64,000 bases of DNA from Kutzneria viridogrisea (GTDB lineage Bacteria > Actinomycetota > Actinomycetes > Mycobacteriales > Pseudonocardiaceae): NCBI GenBank assembly GCA_014138725.1, contig JACJID010000002.1, forward strand, positions 1,956,129-2,020,128. Direction: 5' to 3'. The translations under genes and the position numbers were made by a program. Positions 54,631-64,000 of this stretch are shown here, piece by piece. Position 1 is the stretch's first letter. Each line of letters begins with the position of its first letter. Under the pieces are notes generated by a model that was not told the origin of the DNA, did no database searches, and worked only from the letters and a program-made list of their open reading frames with translations.

Positions 54631-55299
54631 GTGCAGGTGAGGGTCCCCCACGAGTGGCCGGACACGCCCGAGGAGGCGGTGGCCATCCAGCTGCGGCTGC
54701 GGTCGCTGGTGGAGCAGGCGACCCCGGCCGGGTTCGAGCCGCGCACGGTGGCCGGGCTGGACGTGGCGTACGAGGAGGGCACGAACCGGGTCGCCGCCGC
54801 CGTGGTGGTGCTGGACGCCGACTCACTCGAACAGGTGGACAGCGCGGTGGCCGTGGGCCACACGGATTTCCCCTACGTGTCAGGGCTGTTCGCATTCCGT
54901 GAACTCCCCTCGCTGCTGGCCGCGCTCGAACGGCTGACGGTCACCCCCGATCTGCTGGTGTGTGATGGACAGGGCGTGGCCCACCCGCGCCGGTTCGGGC
55001 TCGCCTGTCACCTGGGCGTGCTCACCGGGCTGCCCAGCATGGGTGTGGCGAAGAACTCGATGGGCGAGTTCGAGCCGCCCGCCGCCGAGCGCGGCGCGTG
55101 GACCCCGCTGCTGGACGGTGAGGAGGTGCTGGGCAGGGCGCTGCGCAGCCAGTCCGGGGTCAAGCCGGTGTTCGTCTCGGTCGGCCACCGGATCGATCTG
55201 GACCGGGCCTGCGCCGAGGCGCTGCGGCTGTGCCCGCGCTACCGCCTGCCCGAGACGACTCGGCGGGCCGATCGGCTCTGCCGGGACGCCCTGGCTTGA
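54631..55299 (+). CDS. nfi: Endonuclease V (deoxyinosine 3'-endonuclease)
   Basis: The 222-residue repair enzyme cuts DNA 3' to deoxyinosine, one base downstream. Motifs: VAGLDVAYEEGTNRVAAAVVV with the first catalytic Asp, YVSGLFAFRELPSLLAAL with the Glu, LLVCDGQGVAHPRRFGLACHLGV with the second Asp and His, and VGVAKNSMGE-type loop. Length is usual. The GTG at 54631 has GAGGAG 7 nt upstream. It lies right beside a nucleic-acid deaminase toxin, but the link may be chance, as nfi is a housekeeping gene. Confidence 0.95.
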   Translation: MQVRVPHEWPDTPEEAVAIQLRLRSLVEQATPAGFEPRTVAGLDVAYEEGTNRVAAAVVVLDADSLEQVDSAVAVGHTDFPYVSGLFAFRELPSLLAALERLTVTPDLLVCDGQGVAHPRRFGLACHLGVLTGLPSMGVAKNSMGEFEPPAAERGAWTPLLDGEEVLGRALRSQSGVKPVFVSVGHRIDLDRACAEALRLCPRYRLPETTRRADRLCRDALA

Positions 55300-55458
55300 C
55301 TTGCTCGATTCAGTATTCGCTCGGGCGTGTCTCATCGATCACAGAGCGGCCCTCGCCGTTGGGCCACGCGAACTCGGCGGGGATAGCATCCGGTGGGTCA
55401 AGGCCCCGTGATCGCAACCGAGGCCGAGCCCACCACTGACGTTGGAGGCCGTCGCACC

Positions 55459-55902
55459 ATGGCCAGTACCACCGCACCCCCGGACGCGGGCGCGCACCAA
55501 GGAACGGGGGGTTCCCGGCGCGGCGGCACGATCTACCGCGGGGACCTCGGCATGTGGTCCTGGGTGGCCCACCGCATCACCGGTGTGCTGACCTTCTTCT
55601 TCCTCTTCGCCCACGTGCTGGACACCGCAGTGGTGCGCGTCTCCCCGAACGCGTACGACAAGGTCATCGAGCTCTACAAGAACCCGCTCGTGAACCTGAT
55701 GGAGCTGGGCCTGGTCGCCGCGGTCCTGTACCACGCGCTCAACGGCATCCGGATCATGCTGGTGGACTTCTGGTCCAAGGGCCCGCGCTTCCAGCGGCCG
55801 ATGCTCTGGGCGATCATCGGCATCTGGGTCGTCGTGATGATCCCCGGCGCCTACTTCATGCTCCAGCGTTCCATCCAGACGGTCTTCGGCGGGGGGCACT
55901 GA
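55459..55902 (+). CDS. sdhC: Succinate dehydrogenase cytochrome b subunit
   Basis: The 147-residue membrane anchor has three spans and the haem-binding His in HRITGVLTFFFLFAHVLD, with the second ligand in LYHALNGIRIMLVDF. It binds haem b and forms part of the quinone site of complex II. The start MASTTAPPDAG at 55459 follows GGAGG. TAGCAT at 55384 may be the operon -10. First gene of sdhCDAB, matching Rv3316-Rv3319. Confidence 0.95.
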   Translation: MASTTAPPDAGAHQGTGGSRRGGTIYRGDLGMWSWVAHRITGVLTFFFLFAHVLDTAVVRVSPNAYDKVIELYKNPLVNLMELGLVAAVLYHALNGIRIMLVDFWSKGPRFQRPMLWAIIGIWVVVMIPGAYFMLQRSIQTVFGGGH

Positions 55903-55904
55903 CC

Positions 55905-56315
55905 ATGAGCACGCTCGATCTGGCCGCACCCCGCTCCCCGCAGCGCCGCTCGGCCCGCCGCAGCAACTTCGAGCTCTACAGCTGGCTGTTCATGCGGCTG
56001 TCCGGCCTGCTGCTGGTGGTCCTGGTGCTGGGCCACCTGTTCATCATGAACATCCTCGACGGCGGCGTGCACAAGATCAACTTCGCCTTCGTGGCGGGCC
56101 GCTGGTCCTCCCCGTTCTGGCAGTTCTGGGACCTGTCCATGCTGTGGCTGGCACAGCTGCACGGCGGCAACGGCCTGCGCACGGTCATCAACGACTACGC
56201 GCGCAAGGACGCCACCCGCTTCTGGCTGAAGATCCTGCTCTACGTGTCGATGGTGCTGATCGTCTCGCTGGGCACCTTCGTGATCTTCACCTTCAACCCG
56301 AACATCAGCGGCTGA
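55905..56315 (+). CDS. sdhD: Succinate dehydrogenase hydrophobic membrane anchor
   Basis: The 136-residue, three-span protein has NFELYSWLFMRLSGLLLVVLV, LGHLFIMNILDG, the region WLAQLHGGNGLRTVINDYAR with the haem-side His, and a third span near the C-terminus. It pairs with SdhC in complex II. The ATG lies 2 nt after the sdhC stop. Confidence 0.95.
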   Translation: MSTLDLAAPRSPQRRSARRSNFELYSWLFMRLSGLLLVVLVLGHLFIMNILDGGVHKINFAFVAGRWSSPFWQFWDLSMLWLAQLHGGNGLRTVINDYARKDATRFWLKILLYVSMVLIVSLGTFVIFTFNPNISG

Positions 56316-56365
56316 GCAGGCCGTCCCACCACAGCCCGTTGGCGGCCCTGTCAGGGAGAAGCCGG

Positions 56366-58119
<1,754 letters not shown>

Positions 58120-58120
<1 letters not shown>

Positions 58121-58914
58121 TGACCGCGACCACCGAGAACCCCGAGACCGCGGCCGCAGGTTCGCGCGGCTCCCAGCCGCCCGTGCCGCCGGGAGCGATC
58201 ACCATCACCCTCCGGATCCGCCGGTTCAACCCGGAGGTCGACGAGGAGCCCACCTGGCAGTCCTTCGAGGTGCCCGCGCTGCCCAGCGACCGGGTGCTCA
58301 ACCTGCTGCACTACGTGAAGTGGTACCTGGACGGCTCGCTGACCTTCCGCCGGTCCTGCGCGCACGGCATCTGCGGCTCCGACGCGATGCGCATCAACGG
58401 CGTGAACCGGTTGGCCTGCAAGGTGTTGGTCAAGGACCTGCTGTCCGGTGGCGGCAAGGCCACGACCATCACCATGGAGCCCATCAAGGGCCTGCCGGTG
58501 CACAAGGATCTGCTGGTCGACATGGAGCCCTTCTTCGAGGCGTTCCGCGCGGTCAAGCCGTACCTGATGACCACCGGCCACGAGCCGACCCGCGAGCGCA
58601 TCCAGTCGGCCGCCGACCGCGCCCGCTTCGACGACACCACCAAGTGCATCCTGTGCGCGTGCTGCACCACCTCGTGCCCGGTGTACTGGACCGAGGGCTC
58701 GTACTTCGGCCCGGCGGCGATCGTCAACGCGCACCGGTTCATCTTCGACAGCCGTGACGAGGGTGCCGAGGAGCGGCTGGACATCCTCAACGACGTGGAC
58801 GGGGTGTGGCGCTGCCGCACCACGTTCAACTGCACGGACGCCTGCCCGCGCGGCATCCAGGTGACCAAGGCGATCCAGGAGGTCAAGCGCGCGCTGCTGT
58901 TCAAGCGCGTCTGA
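58120..58914 (+). CDS. sdhB: Succinate dehydrogenase iron-sulfur subunit
   Basis: The 264-residue protein carries three Fe-S clusters. SCAHGICGSDAMRINGVNRLAC binds [2Fe-2S] (one of the usual four ligands is shifted), CILCACCTTSCPVYW binds [4Fe-4S], and CRTTFNCTDACPRGI with the upstream Cys binds [3Fe-4S]. It links SdhA to the quinone site. Last gene of the operon, ended by a strong hairpin. Confidence 0.97.
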
Positions 58915-58927
58915 CCCACGGGTTCGG

Positions 58928-58960
58928 CAGGGCCCCGCACGCGACGCGTGCGGGGCCCTG
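58928..58960 (+). terminator. Terminator of the sdh operon
   Basis: CAGGGCCCCGCACG (58928-58941) pairs perfectly with CGTGCGGGGCCCTG (58947-58960) over a 5-nt loop, followed by TGTTCTT. It lies 13 nt after sdhB. Confidence 0.9.
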
Positions 58961-59013
58961 TGTTCTTCCCGCTACCCTGGGTGCCTCTTCAGGTCAATCA
59001 GGGGGTGTGTGCG

Positions 59014-59688
59014 GTGCTCGGTTTCCGCAGGTTTGCGTGGGTGGCACTGGCTGGGGTGCTCGTCGCGGGCTGCTCGACGCCCACGAGCGGCTCGGCACAG
59101 AGCGTGGGCAGCACGGTGCCGGTGAGCTTCGAGGCCGACGCGGGCACGGTGCTGGTGGGCAAGCCGGACGCGAAGACCACGATCGAGGTGTACGAGGACT
59201 TCCTGTGCCCGTACTGCCAGCGGTTCGAGCAGACCAGCGCGGACCTGGTCAACGGCAAGCTCAACGAGGGCTCGGTGAAGGTCCGGTACCACCTGCTCGG
59301 GTTGCTGGACAACAACTCGCGGCCGGCCGGCTACTCCACGCTGGCGGCCAACGCGGCGCTGACCGTGGCGAAGCTGGCGCCCGAGCGCTTCGCGGCGTTC
59401 CACGCGCTGCTGTTCGGCAGGCAGCCCGCCGAGGGCGGCCCCGGCTACACCGAGGAGCAGCTGGTGGACTTCGCCAAGCAGGCGGGGGTCAGCGACCCGA
59501 AGCTGGCCGAGGCGGTGAAGGCCAGGTCCTACGCGGAGAAGGCGAGGGCGAACGTGGAACTCGCCCAGCAGGACCCGAAGCTCCAGCAGAAGGGCCAGGG
59601 CGGCGAGATGATCTTCGGCACGCCGACCATCCTGGTCAACGACAAGATCGCGAACTGGGCGAAGAGCGACTGGCTCACGGCCGGCTGA
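59014..59688 (+). CDS. Thioredoxin-fold lipoprotein (DsbA/DsbG-like)
   Basis: The 224-residue product has a lipoprotein signal with Cys20 (VLVAGCSTP), then a DsbA-like thioredoxin domain with the redox motif CPYC (Cys65, Cys68) in VYEDFLCPYCQRFE and the cis-Pro region FGTPTILVND. It should form or repair disulfides in exported proteins. The GTG at 59014 has AGGGGG about 8 nt upstream. Its 3' end overlaps the convergent Lrp-type gene by 14 bp. Confidence 0.9.
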   Translation: MLGFRRFAWVALAGVLVAGCSTPTSGSAQSVGSTVPVSFEADAGTVLVGKPDAKTTIEVYEDFLCPYCQRFEQTSADLVNGKLNEGSVKVRYHLLGLLDNNSRPAGYSTLAANAALTVAKLAPERFAAFHALLFGRQPAEGGPGYTEEQLVDFAKQAGVSDPKLAEAVKARSYAEKARANVELAQQDPKLQQKGQGGEMIFGTPTILVNDKIANWAKSDWLTAG

Positions 59689-60160
59689 CCCGCGGCGGCA
59701 GCAGCGGGCCGCCGTCCCACTGCTGGAAGATCAGCGTGGTGTGCACCAGCGCCACCTCCTGGCGGGCGGTGAACTCGTCGAGCACGAGCCGTTGCAGGTC
59801 GGCGGCGCTGGTGGCGGCCACGTGGACCAGGAAGTCGTCCGGACCGGTCAGGTGGAACACCGCGCGGGTCTCCGGCTGGGCCAGCGCGTGCTGGACGAAC
59901 GGGTCGACCAGCTCGCGCCGGTGCGGCTGCACGCGGACGAACAGCATCGCCTGCAACGGTCGGCCGAGCGCGGCTGGATCGATCTTGGTCGCGCTGCCGG
60001 TGATCACCCCGCAGGAGCGCAGCCGGGCCACCCGGTCCAGACAGGTGGACGGGGCGATGCCCGCAGCGGCGGCCAGGTCCCGGTTGGTGATCCGGGCGTC
60101 GTTCTGGAGAGCCCGCAGAATTGCGAGATCAACCGAATCGAGCTGCGCTGGAGCGGTCAT
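59675..60160 (-). CDS. Lrp/AsnC-family regulator
   Basis: The 161-residue protein has the AsnC HTH (LDSVDLAILRALQNDARITN, RDLAAAAGIAPSTCLDRVARL) and a C-terminal RAM effector domain (VRVQPHRRELVDPF, VFHLTGPDDFLVHVA). Such regulators sense amino acids. It is divergent from the trans-sulfuration enzyme gene with only 59 nt between, so it most likely controls that gene. Confidence 0.93.
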   Translation of the reverse strand: MTAPAQLDSVDLAILRALQNDARITNRDLAAAAGIAPSTCLDRVARLRSCGVITGSATKIDPAALGRPLQAMLFVRVQPHRRELVDPFVQHALAQPETRAVFHLTGPDDFLVHVAATSAADLQRLVLDEFTARQEVALVHTTLIFQQWDGGPLLPPRVSRP

Positions 60161-60219
60161 GCGCCGAACTTAGTACGGACATGATCCCAGCTCACCGGTT
60201 TTCCTCCAGTCTTCACGGC

Positions 60220-61341
60220 ATGACGAGTCTGTCCACGAAGGCAGTGCACGCCGGCCGCGAAGACCTGGTCGACCTCGGGTTGCACGCGGCACCCATCGAC
60301 TTGTCCACCACCTACCCGTCCCGGGACTGCCTGACCGAGGCCGCCCGGCTGGACGAGGCCGCCGAGGGCACCGACCTCGGCGAGCAGCCGGTGTACGCCC
60401 GGCTGGGCAACCCGACCGTGGGCCGCTTCGAGCGGGCGCTGGCCGAGTTGGAGGGCAGCGACACCTCGGTCGCCTTCGCCAGCGGCATGGCGGCGCTGAG
60501 CGCCTGCCTACTCGCCTGCGTCGCGAGCGGCAGGCCGCACGTGGTCGCCGTGCGCCCGCTCTACGGCACCACGGACCACCTGGTGGCCTCGGGGCTGCTC
60601 GGCAACCAGGTGAGCTGGTCCACTGTGGACGGCGTGGCGGCGGCGATCCGGCCGGACACCGGCCTGGTGATCGCCGAGTCACCGGCCAACCCGAACCTGT
60701 CCGAAGTGGACATCCGGGCGCTGGCGGCCGCCTGCGGGGACGTGCCGCTGTTGGTGGACAACACCTTCGCCACGCCGGTGCTGCAACGCCCGGTGGAGCA
60801 GGGCGCGCGGATCGTGGTGCACAGCGCCACGAAGTTCCTCGGCGGGCACGGTGACGTCATGGGCGGTGTGGTCGCCTGCGGGGAGGAGTTCGCCCGCGCC
60901 CTGCGCCAGATCCGGTTCGCCACCGGCGGGGTGCTGCACCCGCTGGCCGGATACCTGTTGCTGCGCGGCCTGGCCACGCTGCCGGTGCGGATCAGGGCCG
61001 CCTCGCGGACCGCCGAGGAACTGGCCACCCGGCTGGCCGCACACCCGGTGGTGAGCCGGGTGCACCGGCCGGGGATCGGCGGCCCGATGGTGTCGTTCGA
61101 GGTGCACGGGGATCCGGCCGCCGTGGTCGGCGCCGTGCGCCTGGTGACGCCCGCGGTGAGCCTGGGCAGTGTCGACACGCTGATCCAGCACCCGGCCTCG
61201 ATCAGCCACCACATCATGACCGAGCAGGACCGCCACGGGGCGGGCATCAGCGACCAGCTGCTGCGCCTGTCGGTGGGCCTGGAGGACGTGGACGACCTGT
61301 GGGCCGACCTGGACCAGGCCCTGCACAACGCCAAGTCCTGA
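60220..61341 (+). CDS. PLP-dependent trans-sulfuration enzyme (Cys/Met metabolism family)
   Basis: The 373-residue fold-type I enzyme has YARLGNPTVGRFERALAELEG, SGMAALSACLLACV, LVIAESPANPNLSEVDI, LLVDNTFATPVLQRP (Asp on the pyridine nitrogen) and the PLP Lys in VHSATKFLGGHGDVMGG. The C-terminal LGSVDTLIQHPASISHH is typical. It may be methionine gamma-lyase, cystathionine gamma-lyase or a synthase; motifs do not decide. The Lrp-type regulator beside it favours amino-acid breakdown. It contains one TCCACTGTGGA motif. Confidence 0.88.
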   Translation: MTSLSTKAVHAGREDLVDLGLHAAPIDLSTTYPSRDCLTEAARLDEAAEGTDLGEQPVYARLGNPTVGRFERALAELEGSDTSVAFASGMAALSACLLACVASGRPHVVAVRPLYGTTDHLVASGLLGNQVSWSTVDGVAAAIRPDTGLVIAESPANPNLSEVDIRALAAACGDVPLLVDNTFATPVLQRPVEQGARIVVHSATKFLGGHGDVMGGVVACGEEFARALRQIRFATGGVLHPLAGYLLLRGLATLPVRIRAASRTAEELATRLAAHPVVSRVHRPGIGGPMVSFEVHGDPAAVVGAVRLVTPAVSLGSVDTLIQHPASISHHIMTEQDRHGAGISDQLLRLSVGLEDVDDLWADLDQALHNAKS

Positions 61342-61347
61342 CACAGC

Positions 61348-61428
61348 AGAGCGGGACTCGCCGTCCTGCGGGCGGGACACGCGGCAGTTCACCGCGAGTC
61401 CCGCTCTCAGGCGTATGAGTCCCGCTCT
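61348..61428. repeat. GCGAGTCCCGC-family repeats forming a hairpin between convergent genes
   Basis: AGAGCGGGACTCGC (61348-61361) is exactly complementary to 61394-61407, with a third box (GAGTCCCGCTCT) at 61417-61428. The block starts 7 nt after the trans-sulfuration gene and ends next to the protease stop, so it may act as a terminator for both. Confidence 0.8.
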
Positions 61429-61431
61429 GGC

Positions 61432-62829
61432 TCAGCGCTGGACGGCGGCCAGGGCGTTGACCAGGCCGTGCCCGTAGTAGCTGTTGTTGGCGGCCGGGCC
61501 GGTGCAGGTCGCCACGCCGGACGGGCAGGCGACCGGGGTGGCCTGCCGGTGCAGCAGGGACCTCAGCTCGGACGGACCGGCGTACGGGTGGCTGCTGGCC
61601 AGCAGGGCGAGCACGCCCACCGCGTGCGGGGAGGCCATCGAGGTGCCGCACATGCTGCCGTACTTGCCGCCGGGCAGCGTGGAGACCGGGCAGGCCGGGC
61701 CCTTGCCTGCCGGCGGCACCTGGGCGCCGTCACCACCGGGCGCGGTCACGTCCACGCCGCCCCAGTCGCTGTAGCCGGACTTGGTGCCGTTGTAGCCCAC
61801 TGCCGAGACCGAGACCACGTCGGACAGCCCGCCGGGCAGGGTCTTGCAGTGCTTGTCCACCGGGTTCTTCGTGCGCACCGGGTCGGTGGTGGGGTTGGTG
61901 ATGTCCAGCGCCTCGTTGCCCGCGGCGGCCACGTTCAGCACGCCCTCACGGGTGGAGTACGCCACCGCGCGGCGGATGGCCTCGTACGCGGCGGAGTCAC
62001 CGGGCTTGTTGTCGCAGAAGTAGAAGCCCGGGTCCACGTAGTAGCTGTTGTTGGTGACCTGCATGTCGTTCTCGGCCGCCCACATGAAGCCGCAGACCGC
62101 CGACTCCGGGAAGATGTAGCCATCGTCGCTGACCACCTTCACCGAGGCCACGCGCACGCCGGGGGCGATGCCGGAGACCCCGCTGCCGTCGTCCGCGGCG
62201 GCGATGGTGCCCGCCACGTGCGTGCCGTGCGCCGAGGTGGTCGGCGCCCAGGCAGCCGGGGTGGTGTCCGGCTTGCCGGTCAGGCAGCCCGCGGACTTGC
62301 TCGGGTCGACGGCCTTGGCCAGGTCCGGGTGGGTCGCGTCCACACCGGAGTCCAGCACACCCACGGTGACCCTGCGGCTGCCCGGGTTGAGCTTGTTGGC
62401 CTTCTTCGCGCCGATCGCGTCCATGTCCCACTGCTGGCCGCTCAGGTCGGCGGCGGGCGCGGCGTCCACAGTGGAGGTCACGGATTCCACAGAGGACTTG
62501 CGCGAGGCCAGTGCCGCGGCCGTGGGCAGGTCCTTGCGCGCGCTGTAGGCGCGGTCGGTGCCCAGCCTGGCGGCGAAGTCGGCGTTGCGGGAGGTCGCCA
62601 CCGCCACGCCGATCCTCTGGTAGTAGGTGACCAGCTTGCCGCAGTCGAAGCCGACCTCGGTGTTGGCCACGAACCTCGGCGTGCCCTGGGGGTAGAGCAC
62701 GACGTAGGTGTACTCGGTACTGGTCGTGTCGCAGGCGTGCGCCGGGGCCGCTGGCGCCGCGCCCGCCGTCGGCGCCAGCGCGATCGCGGCGAGGCCGACG
62801 GCGGTCAGCACGGTCAGGAGGGATCTCAT
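61432..62829 (-). CDS. Secreted subtilisin-family (S8) serine protease
   Basis: The 465-residue protein has a signal peptide (residues 1-25), a pro-region to about 135, and a peptidase domain. The catalytic triad is Asp160 (VTVGVLDSGVDATHPD), His201 (SAHGTHVAGTIAA) and Ser397 (CGTSMASPHAVGVLAL), with oxyanion Asn in NVAAAGNEALD. Several Cys pairs suggest disulfides. The protein ends at the domain border without a membrane anchor, unlike the mycosins of ESX systems, so it is probably released. ATG at 62829 follows no clear RBS. Confidence 0.93.
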   Translation of the reverse strand: MRSLLTVLTAVGLAAIALAPTAGAAPAAPAHACDTTSTEYTYVVLYPQGTPRFVANTEVGFDCGKLVTYYQRIGVAVATSRNADFAARLGTDRAYSARKDLPTAAALASRKSSVESVTSTVDAAPAADLSGQQWDMDAIGAKKANKLNPGSRRVTVGVLDSGVDATHPDLAKAVDPSKSAGCLTGKPDTTPAAWAPTTSAHGTHVAGTIAAADDGSGVSGIAPGVRVASVKVVSDDGYIFPESAVCGFMWAAENDMQVTNNSYYVDPGFYFCDNKPGDSAAYEAIRRAVAYSTREGVLNVAAAGNEALDITNPTTDPVRTKNPVDKHCKTLPGGLSDVVSVSAVGYNGTKSGYSDWGGVDVTAPGGDGAQVPPAGKGPACPVSTLPGGKYGSMCGTSMASPHAVGVLALLASSHPYAGPSELRSLLHRQATPVACPSGVATCTGPAANNSYYGHGLVNALAAVQR

Positions 62830-62886
62830 TGGCCGGAAGGTAGTCCAGAGCACCCGTCCGGAACAGGGCAGAAAGGTGCAATCCGA

Positions 62887-64000
62887 CTATCCGAGGGCCA
62901 ACTGGACCACCTTCACCACAACGAGTACAACCGCGACCACCAGGTAGACACGCAGGGTCAGCAGTCCGGCCCTGCGCAGCGGGGACATCACCGGCCTGCT
63001 CAGGGTCTCCAGCGCGGGCGTGCGCCAGCTCATCCGGTCCTGCTCCGCCAGGGACCTGCGCTCGTCCTGGAGGTCGGCGACCTGGTCGGTGTCCAGGCCA
63101 CCCAGCTCGCAGGCGGTCCGCGCGGCCGCACGCCGGGCCGCGGTGTTGCGCGAGACGGCGATGAGCAGCCCGCCGAGCACACCGATGACGCCGCCGACCA
63201 GGAAGAAGGTCTGCAGGGCCTCGGTGGACAGGTCGGGGAACAACGTGGCCGCGGTCAGCGAGAGCGAGAGCAGCACCAGCGCCCACACGATCGCCCCGGA
63301 CACGATGTTCTGCCTGGTCGAGTTGACCCACGGCCCGAGCACGGCCTTGTCGTTGCACAGCAGGACGAGGAACACGCTCGCGGCGGGCAGCAGCACCCCG
63401 GCCAGCGCCTGCACGCCCTGCGTGATCAGGCCCAGCGGGGCGCCGGGGATGAGCACGACGGCGGCGGCGAAGCCGATCAGCGCCGCGTAGGCCACATAGA
63501 ACATCGGCGCCTGCGAGGGCTTCCAGTGCAGCGAGTGGCGCTTGCCCAGCACGTCGCCCAGCGTGTACGTGGTGGCCAGGCCCACCGCGTTCGCGCCGAT
63601 CAGTGAGGCGTCCAGCAGCAGGATCGCGAACAGGCCGCCGACCCCGGGGCCCGCGTGCTCGCGCAGTGCGTCGGCGACCGCCCCCGCGTCGGTGAACTGC
63701 CCCGCGGCCTCGGTGCCGCCCAGCCCGAACGCGGTGACCGACATCAGCGCGATGGCGCCCAGCATCACCACGACGATGCCGATCCACAGGTCGGCGCGCT
63801 CGTAGCGGATCCAGCGCGGGGTGATCCGCTTGTCGACCACGTTGGACTGCTGGAAGAACAGCTGCCACGGGGCGACGGTGGTGCCGACGATGGCCACGAT
63901 GAGCAGCAGCAGCGTGGAGTTCAGCCCGCCGGGAACTGCGGCACCAGCCCGGCCGCGATCACGCCCGGCTTGGGGTGCGCCATCAGCGCCATCGGGAAGA
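62887..64000 (-). CDS. NRAMP-family divalent metal transporter, cut by the window edge and probably frameshifted
   Basis: The visible frame from 63936 to the stop at 62887 codes for about 340 residues of an NRAMP transporter: IVAIVGTTVAPWQLFFQQSN, a later DASLIGANAVGLATTYTLG span and about eight membrane segments, with a basic cytoplasmic region before the last span. Upstream of about 63935 the matching protein sequence (MALMAHPKPGVIAAGLVPQF) continues in another frame and runs into a TGA. One missing C near 63929-63932 would join the two. The gene is either a recent pseudogene or holds a sequencing error. Its start lies outside the window. Confidence 0.82.
   Translation of the reverse strand, partial: LPDGADGAPQAGRDRGRAGAAVPGGLNSTLLLLIVAIVGTTVAPWQLFFQQSNVVDKRITPRWIRYERADLWIGIVVVMLGAIALMSVTAFGLGGTEAAGQFTDAGAVADALREHAGPGVGGLFAILLLDASLIGANAVGLATTYTLGDVLGKRHSLHWKPSQAPMFYVAYAALIGFAAAVVLIPGAPLGLITQGVQALAGVLLPAASVFLVLLCNDKAVLGPWVNSTRQNIVSGAIVWALVLLSLSLTAATLFPDLSTEALQTFFLVGGVIGVLGGLLIAVSRNTAARRAAARTACELGGLDTDQVADLQDERRSLAEQDRMSWRTPALETLSRPVMSPLRRAGLLTLRVYLVVAVVLVVVKVVQLALG

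Noticed and set aside
61432..62829. Mycosin-type protease belonging to a type VII secretion locus
   Set aside because: No C-terminal membrane anchor and no ESX genes nearby; it is better described as a free secreted subtilisin.

Overview
The window is very GC-rich, densely coded DNA with many GTG starts and strong G/C bias at third codon positions. It carries ESX-type (DUF3558/PPE/EspG-like) genes, a Ser/Thr kinase, MerR, TetR and Lrp regulators, a DyP-type EfeUOB system and several leaderless -10 elements placed 6-8 nt before GTG/ATG. All of this points to the chromosome of a filamentous actinomycete, most likely order Pseudonocardiales; the genus cannot be fixed from the sequence alone.

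The backbone follows the order known from Mycobacterium tuberculosis Rv3302c-Rv3319 (glpD2, lpdA, amiA1, amiB1, deoD, pmmB, upp, add, deoA, cdd, sdhCDAB), with many genes inserted. Layout: 0-2.3 kb, small DUF1707, HAD/RraB-like, GNAT and DUF3558 genes; 2.4-4.4 kb, a helical WXG100-like protein, a PPE-like protein and an EspG-like chaperone; 4.4-4.8 kb, a gene-free block of 21-bp repeats; 4.9-9.1 kb, glycerol uptake and catabolism (glpD, glpF, glpK); 9.2-15.3 kb, secreted protein, LpdA-type flavoprotein, GGCT-like protein, DUF559 protein between 22-bp repeats, and two M20 amidohydrolases; 15.5-20 kb, Ser/Thr kinase, deoD, pmmB; 20-24.9 kb, flavodoxin-like protein, two aldo/keto reductases with a MerR regulator, an RHH/Doc-like toxin-antitoxin pair and a TetR regulator; 25 kb, upp; 25.8-29.1 kb, efeUOB; 29-30.9 kb, DUF1707, CU044_2847-type and DivIVA-repeat proteins; 30.9-34.2 kb, deoC with two aldehyde dehydrogenase genes; 34.2-36.6 kb, a Fic toxin with a Panacea/VbhA-like antitoxin and a coiled-coil protein; 36.9 kb, add; 38-42.7 kb, two-component system, S33 peptidase, MFS exporter; 42.7-44.6 kb, acidic conserved protein and SMI1/KNR4-like protein; 44.6-51.5 kb, deoA, cdd and a nucleoside-type ABC importer; 51.7-54.6 kb, a YwqJ-type deaminase polymorphic toxin with three YwqK-type immunity genes; 54.6-58.9 kb, endonuclease V and sdhCDAB; 59-64 kb, thioredoxin-fold lipoprotein, Lrp regulator, trans-sulfuration enzyme, subtilisin and a probably frameshifted NRAMP transporter leaving the window.

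Functionally, about half of the window is a dispersed nucleoside salvage network. The BmpA-type importer brings nucleosides in; Add, Cdd, DeoD and DeoA deaminate or phosphorolyse them; Upp recovers uracil; PmmB probably converts (deoxy)ribose-1-phosphate to the 5-phosphate; DeoC splits deoxyribose-5-phosphate, and the adjacent aldehyde dehydrogenase can remove acetaldehyde. Glycerol catabolism, succinate dehydrogenase and ferrous iron/haem handling sit beside it.

The most unusual material lies in the accessory parts: two intergenic repeat families with fixed 21-bp and 22-bp periods placed at gene 3' ends; a TCCACTGTGGA motif that fixes a rare Thr codon in every Ser-Thr-Val-Asp tetrad noticed; an orphan pair of DasR-type operators around a promoter with no gene; a composite Panacea/VbhA-like antitoxin; and a deaminase toxin with a tandemly duplicated immunity array.
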